DNA from: AP-15 sp963755435
GTDB taxonomy: Bacteria; Pseudomonadota; Alphaproteobacteria; ATCC43930; CGMCC-115725
DNA length: 64,000 nt
Assembly: GCA_963755435.1 (NCBI GenBank)
Contig: CAVWJX010000005.1
Coordinates: 434,001-498,000 of the forward strand
Reading direction: 5' to 3'
Under the pieces are notes generated by a model that worked only from the letters and a program-made list of their open reading frames with translations, did not search any database and had not been told where the DNA came from. The first letter of the stretch is position 1. Each line of letters opens with the position of its first letter. Below, one piece after another: positions 62,208 through 64,000 of this stretch. The position numbers and the translations under genes were made by a program.

Positions 62208-63383
62208 ATGCGTCTGCTCTTTGTGTTCGGCACCCGGCCCGAAGCAATCAAGCTCGCGCCGCTGATTCGGGAATGTTCGGGGCGCCCCGAATTCGACTGC
62301 AAGGTCTGCATCACCGGGCAGCATCGCGACCTTTTGGGACGGTTTCTTGACTTATTCGAGTTGCGGCCGGATTGGAACCTCGACGTGATGCGCCCGGATC
62401 AGGGTCTGGCGTATCTGACCGGCGCGGTGCTGTCGGGGGTGAGCGGCGTGATCGAGCGCTGGCGCCCCGAGCGGGTCATCGTTCAGGGCGACACGACCTC
62501 GACTTTTGCCGGGGCTCTCGCCGCCTTTTATCATCAGGTCCCGGTGGCGCATATCGAAGCCGGGCTGCGCACCGGCGAACTTTATGCGCCGTGGCCGGAG
62601 GAGGCCAACCGGCTGCTGGTCGCCCGGCTCGCCGATCTGCATTTCGCCCCGACCGCGCGGGCGCGCGACAATCTGCTGCGCGAAGGAGTGGCCGCTGAGC
62701 GTATCGCAGTCACCGGCAATACCGGGATCGACGCCCTCCTATGGGTCTCGCAGCGCCTCGAAACCCGGCCCGACTTCGACGCGCGGGCGGCGGCGGTGCT
62801 GGGTCCGGACGGCGAGAAGATCCTCGCCGGCCGGCGACTGATTCTGATGACCGGCCATCGCCGCGAAAGCTTTGACGGCGGCATCGAGCGGATCGCGCGG
62901 GCAATGGCGCGGATCGCCCGGCGGCCCGATGTCGTGATTGTTTTCCCGGTTCATCCCAATCCAAATGTGCGGCGCGCGATCGAGACCATGCGCCGGCACG
63001 ACAACATCCGGCTGATCGAGCCGGTCGACTATCCCGAGCTGGTCTATCTGTTGAAACGCTGCCACTGCGTCGTCACTGATTCGGGGGGCATCCAGGAAGA
63101 GGCGCCGTCGTTCGGCAAGCCGGTGCTGGTGACGCGCGCCGCGACCGAACGCCCGGAAGCGATGGAACAGGGGCTGGCGAGGCTGGTCGGCACCGATGAG
63201 GAACTGCTGGTCGAGGCGCTCGGCGAACTCCTCGACGATCCGGTTGCCTACCGGCGCATGAGCCGGGTTGCCAGCCCCTATGGCGACGGAGCGGCCAGCC
63301 GGCGGATCGCCGATCGGCTCGGCGCCTCGATCGTCGCCGCGCCCGGCACCGGTGCTGAGCGGAGCCCACCCGCGGCGCGGTGA
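62208..63383 (+). CDS. wecB: UDP-N-acetylglucosamine 2-epimerase (non-hydrolysing)
   Basis: 391-residue enzyme that converts UDP-GlcNAc to UDP-ManNAc, the substrate for WecC. MRLLFVFGTRPEAIKLAPLI, VQGDTTSTFAGALAAFY, HIEAGLRTGELYAPWPEEAN, TGHRRESFDGG and TDSGGIQEEAPSFGKPVL are diagnostic. The ATG at 62208 fixes the conserved start; the open frame extends far upstream. It continues the operon from wecC. Confidence 0.96.
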   Translation: MRLLFVFGTRPEAIKLAPLIRECSGRPEFDCKVCITGQHRDLLGRFLDLFELRPDWNLDVMRPDQGLAYLTGAVLSGVSGVIERWRPERVIVQGDTTSTFAGALAAFYHQVPVAHIEAGLRTGELYAPWPEEANRLLVARLADLHFAPTARARDNLLREGVAAERIAVTGNTGIDALLWVSQRLETRPDFDARAAAVLGPDGEKILAGRRLILMTGHRRESFDGGIERIARAMARIARRPDVVIVFPVHPNPNVRRAIETMRRHDNIRLIEPVDYPELVYLLKRCHCVVTDSGGIQEEAPSFGKPVLVTRAATERPEAMEQGLARLVGTDEELLVEALGELLDDPVAYRRMSRVASPYGDGAASRRIADRLGASIVAAPGTGAERSPPAAR

Positions 63384-63451
63384 GCAGGATTAGCCGGCGA
63401 CGGCGAGAAGAGGCAGCGCGGCGGGCGGCCGCAGCTTGCTCCGATCGCCGC

Positions 63452-63652
63452 TCACCGTTGACTGAGCGAAGCGAACGCCGCCCAGATCGCCGCCCAGCTT
63501 CCGAGCGAGAACAGCACCAGCACGATCAGCGAGATCAGCGGGCTGAGCCGCGAGTCGGTGTCGACCTTGATGTTGTCCGCATCCGGCGGGCTGGGCCACT
63601 GGTTGGCCCCGGTGGCTGGGGCGACAAATTCGGAAGCTGCATTACGATCCAT
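63452..63652 (-). CDS. Small single-pass membrane protein
   Basis: 66-residue protein with one hydrophobic segment near the C-terminus (LISLIVLVLFSLGSWAAIWA) and a polar N-terminus (MDRNAASEFVAPATGANQWP). GGAGAGGGAGGGG precedes the ATG. No family recognised. It converges on wecB. Confidence 0.6.
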   Translation of the reverse strand: MDRNAASEFVAPATGANQWPSPPDADNIKVDTDSRLSPLISLIVLVLFSLGSWAAIWAAFASLSQR

Positions 63653-64000
63653 CGACCCCTCCCTCTCCAATCGGTATCGGCGGCGGCTGGTTCAGTCCGC
63701 ATTATGCTGTGGCCTCGATTGTCCTAGTGGTGCGATGCCAACGGATGGTGCCATCCGTTGGCTGAATTGCACCACCAGCGCTTTGATCTAGTGGTCTGAT
63801 TCACGTGACGCCTGGGAACCAAGCGTTACGCTCACACCACGTTAGCAATCGGCGCGACCGGCCCCAGTCTAATGGCCGTCAAAAACTCGTCATCTTGGAT
63901 TTTAACAATTTTTTCAGTTCTCGGCGATACGGTACGAAATATAGATAAATTACACGCGTTAGACGTTGTGAAATTTGTGGCTCGGTCTTATCTATTGTCG
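63653..64000. other. Terminal region with a MITE-like hairpin, no gene
   Basis: About 350 bp up to the window edge. It holds the palindrome at 63724-63777 and a second copy of CTAGTGGT at 63788. The final 150 bp are AT-richer than the rest of the window; no complete gene is visible. Confidence 0.5.
63724..63777. repeat. MITE-like hairpin palindrome
   Basis: CCAACGGATGG at 63738-63748 pairs exactly with CCATCCGTTGG at 63751-63761 around a 2-nt loop. Outside it GTGGTGC at 63727-63733 pairs with GCACCAC at 63769-63775, and the ends begin CTAG. A direct CTAGTGGT repeat follows 64 bp later. The CTAG ends resemble IS630-type elements, but the family is not proven. Confidence 0.65.

Overview
The window is a contiguous piece of a high-GC alphaproteobacterial chromosome. 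The Tol-Pal/Ruv gene order, a 6S-like RNA behind zapA, the split glycine decarboxylase (gcvPA/gcvPB) and the FNR/FixK-type sites all fit an order such as Rhodospirillales. I cannot name the genus. No rRNA, tRNA or CRISPR array was seen.

Layout: 1-10.7 kb is a conserved housekeeping block on the minus strand, read as yebC-ruvC-ruvA-ruvB-tolQ-tolR-tolA-tolB-pal-cpoB-tilS-ftsH (ftsH cut by the window edge). 11-14.3 kb has an LplT-like transporter, a YdcF-like protein and a flavin amine oxidase whose C-terminus runs into a 505-bp element bounded by 20-bp inverted repeats. 14.7-19.7 kb is a metal/oxygen/stress group: a P1B-5-type ATPase fused to hemerythrin, ExoD, a frameshifted universal stress protein and a small exported protein on the minus strand. 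Facing them are a cytochrome b561 and an exported rubrerythrin, with a perfect FNR/FixK box between. 19.9-22.2 kb is a graveyard holding remnants of a Tc-toxin B/C subunit and an IS3-type transposase. 22.4-25.7 kb holds a PEP-CTERM protein, three tandem phage-tail-collar (MdpB-like) proteins, a DUF6916-like protein and a GNAT acetyltransferase. 26-29.3 kb again has remnants (resolvase, histidine phosphatase, C-terminal half of phosphoketolase) plus two small exported proteins.

29.5-41.7 kb opens with a second perfect FNR/FixK box. It is followed by a DUF3141 hydrolase, phosphotransacetylase, FabI-type reductase, acetate kinase, two uncharacterised proteins, a GH63 glucosidase, a GH13 amylase-family enzyme and a lipoprotein. 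I read this as a low-oxygen carbon and acetyl-phosphate programme that has lost its phosphoketolase. 42-46.5 kb returns to core genes: VOC protein, coiled-coil protein, zapA, 6S RNA, thioredoxin-TPR protein, Lon-N-domain protein, Trm112-like and DUF971 proteins. Two AT-richer orphan ORFs and a strong terminator follow. 46.6-64 kb carries a FlaA1/CapD epimerase with a one-base frameshift, a cyclic-nucleotide-gated K+ channel, a Gly/Tyr/His-rich exported protein, purC, a VOC protein and a BNR-repeat protein. It ends with the glycine-cleavage operon (gcvT-H-PA-PB) under a tandem glycine riboswitch, a two-domain Usp, a cupin, wecC and wecB for UDP-ManNAcA, and a small membrane protein. The last 350 bp contain a hairpin MITE-like palindrome.

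Two themes recur. First, recent decay is concentrated between 14 and 29 kb. Second, in-frame 9-18 bp tandem duplications occur inside otherwise conserved genes (pal, gcvT, the pre-zapA gene, the GWGHGG protein), suggesting frequent replication slippage in this genome.
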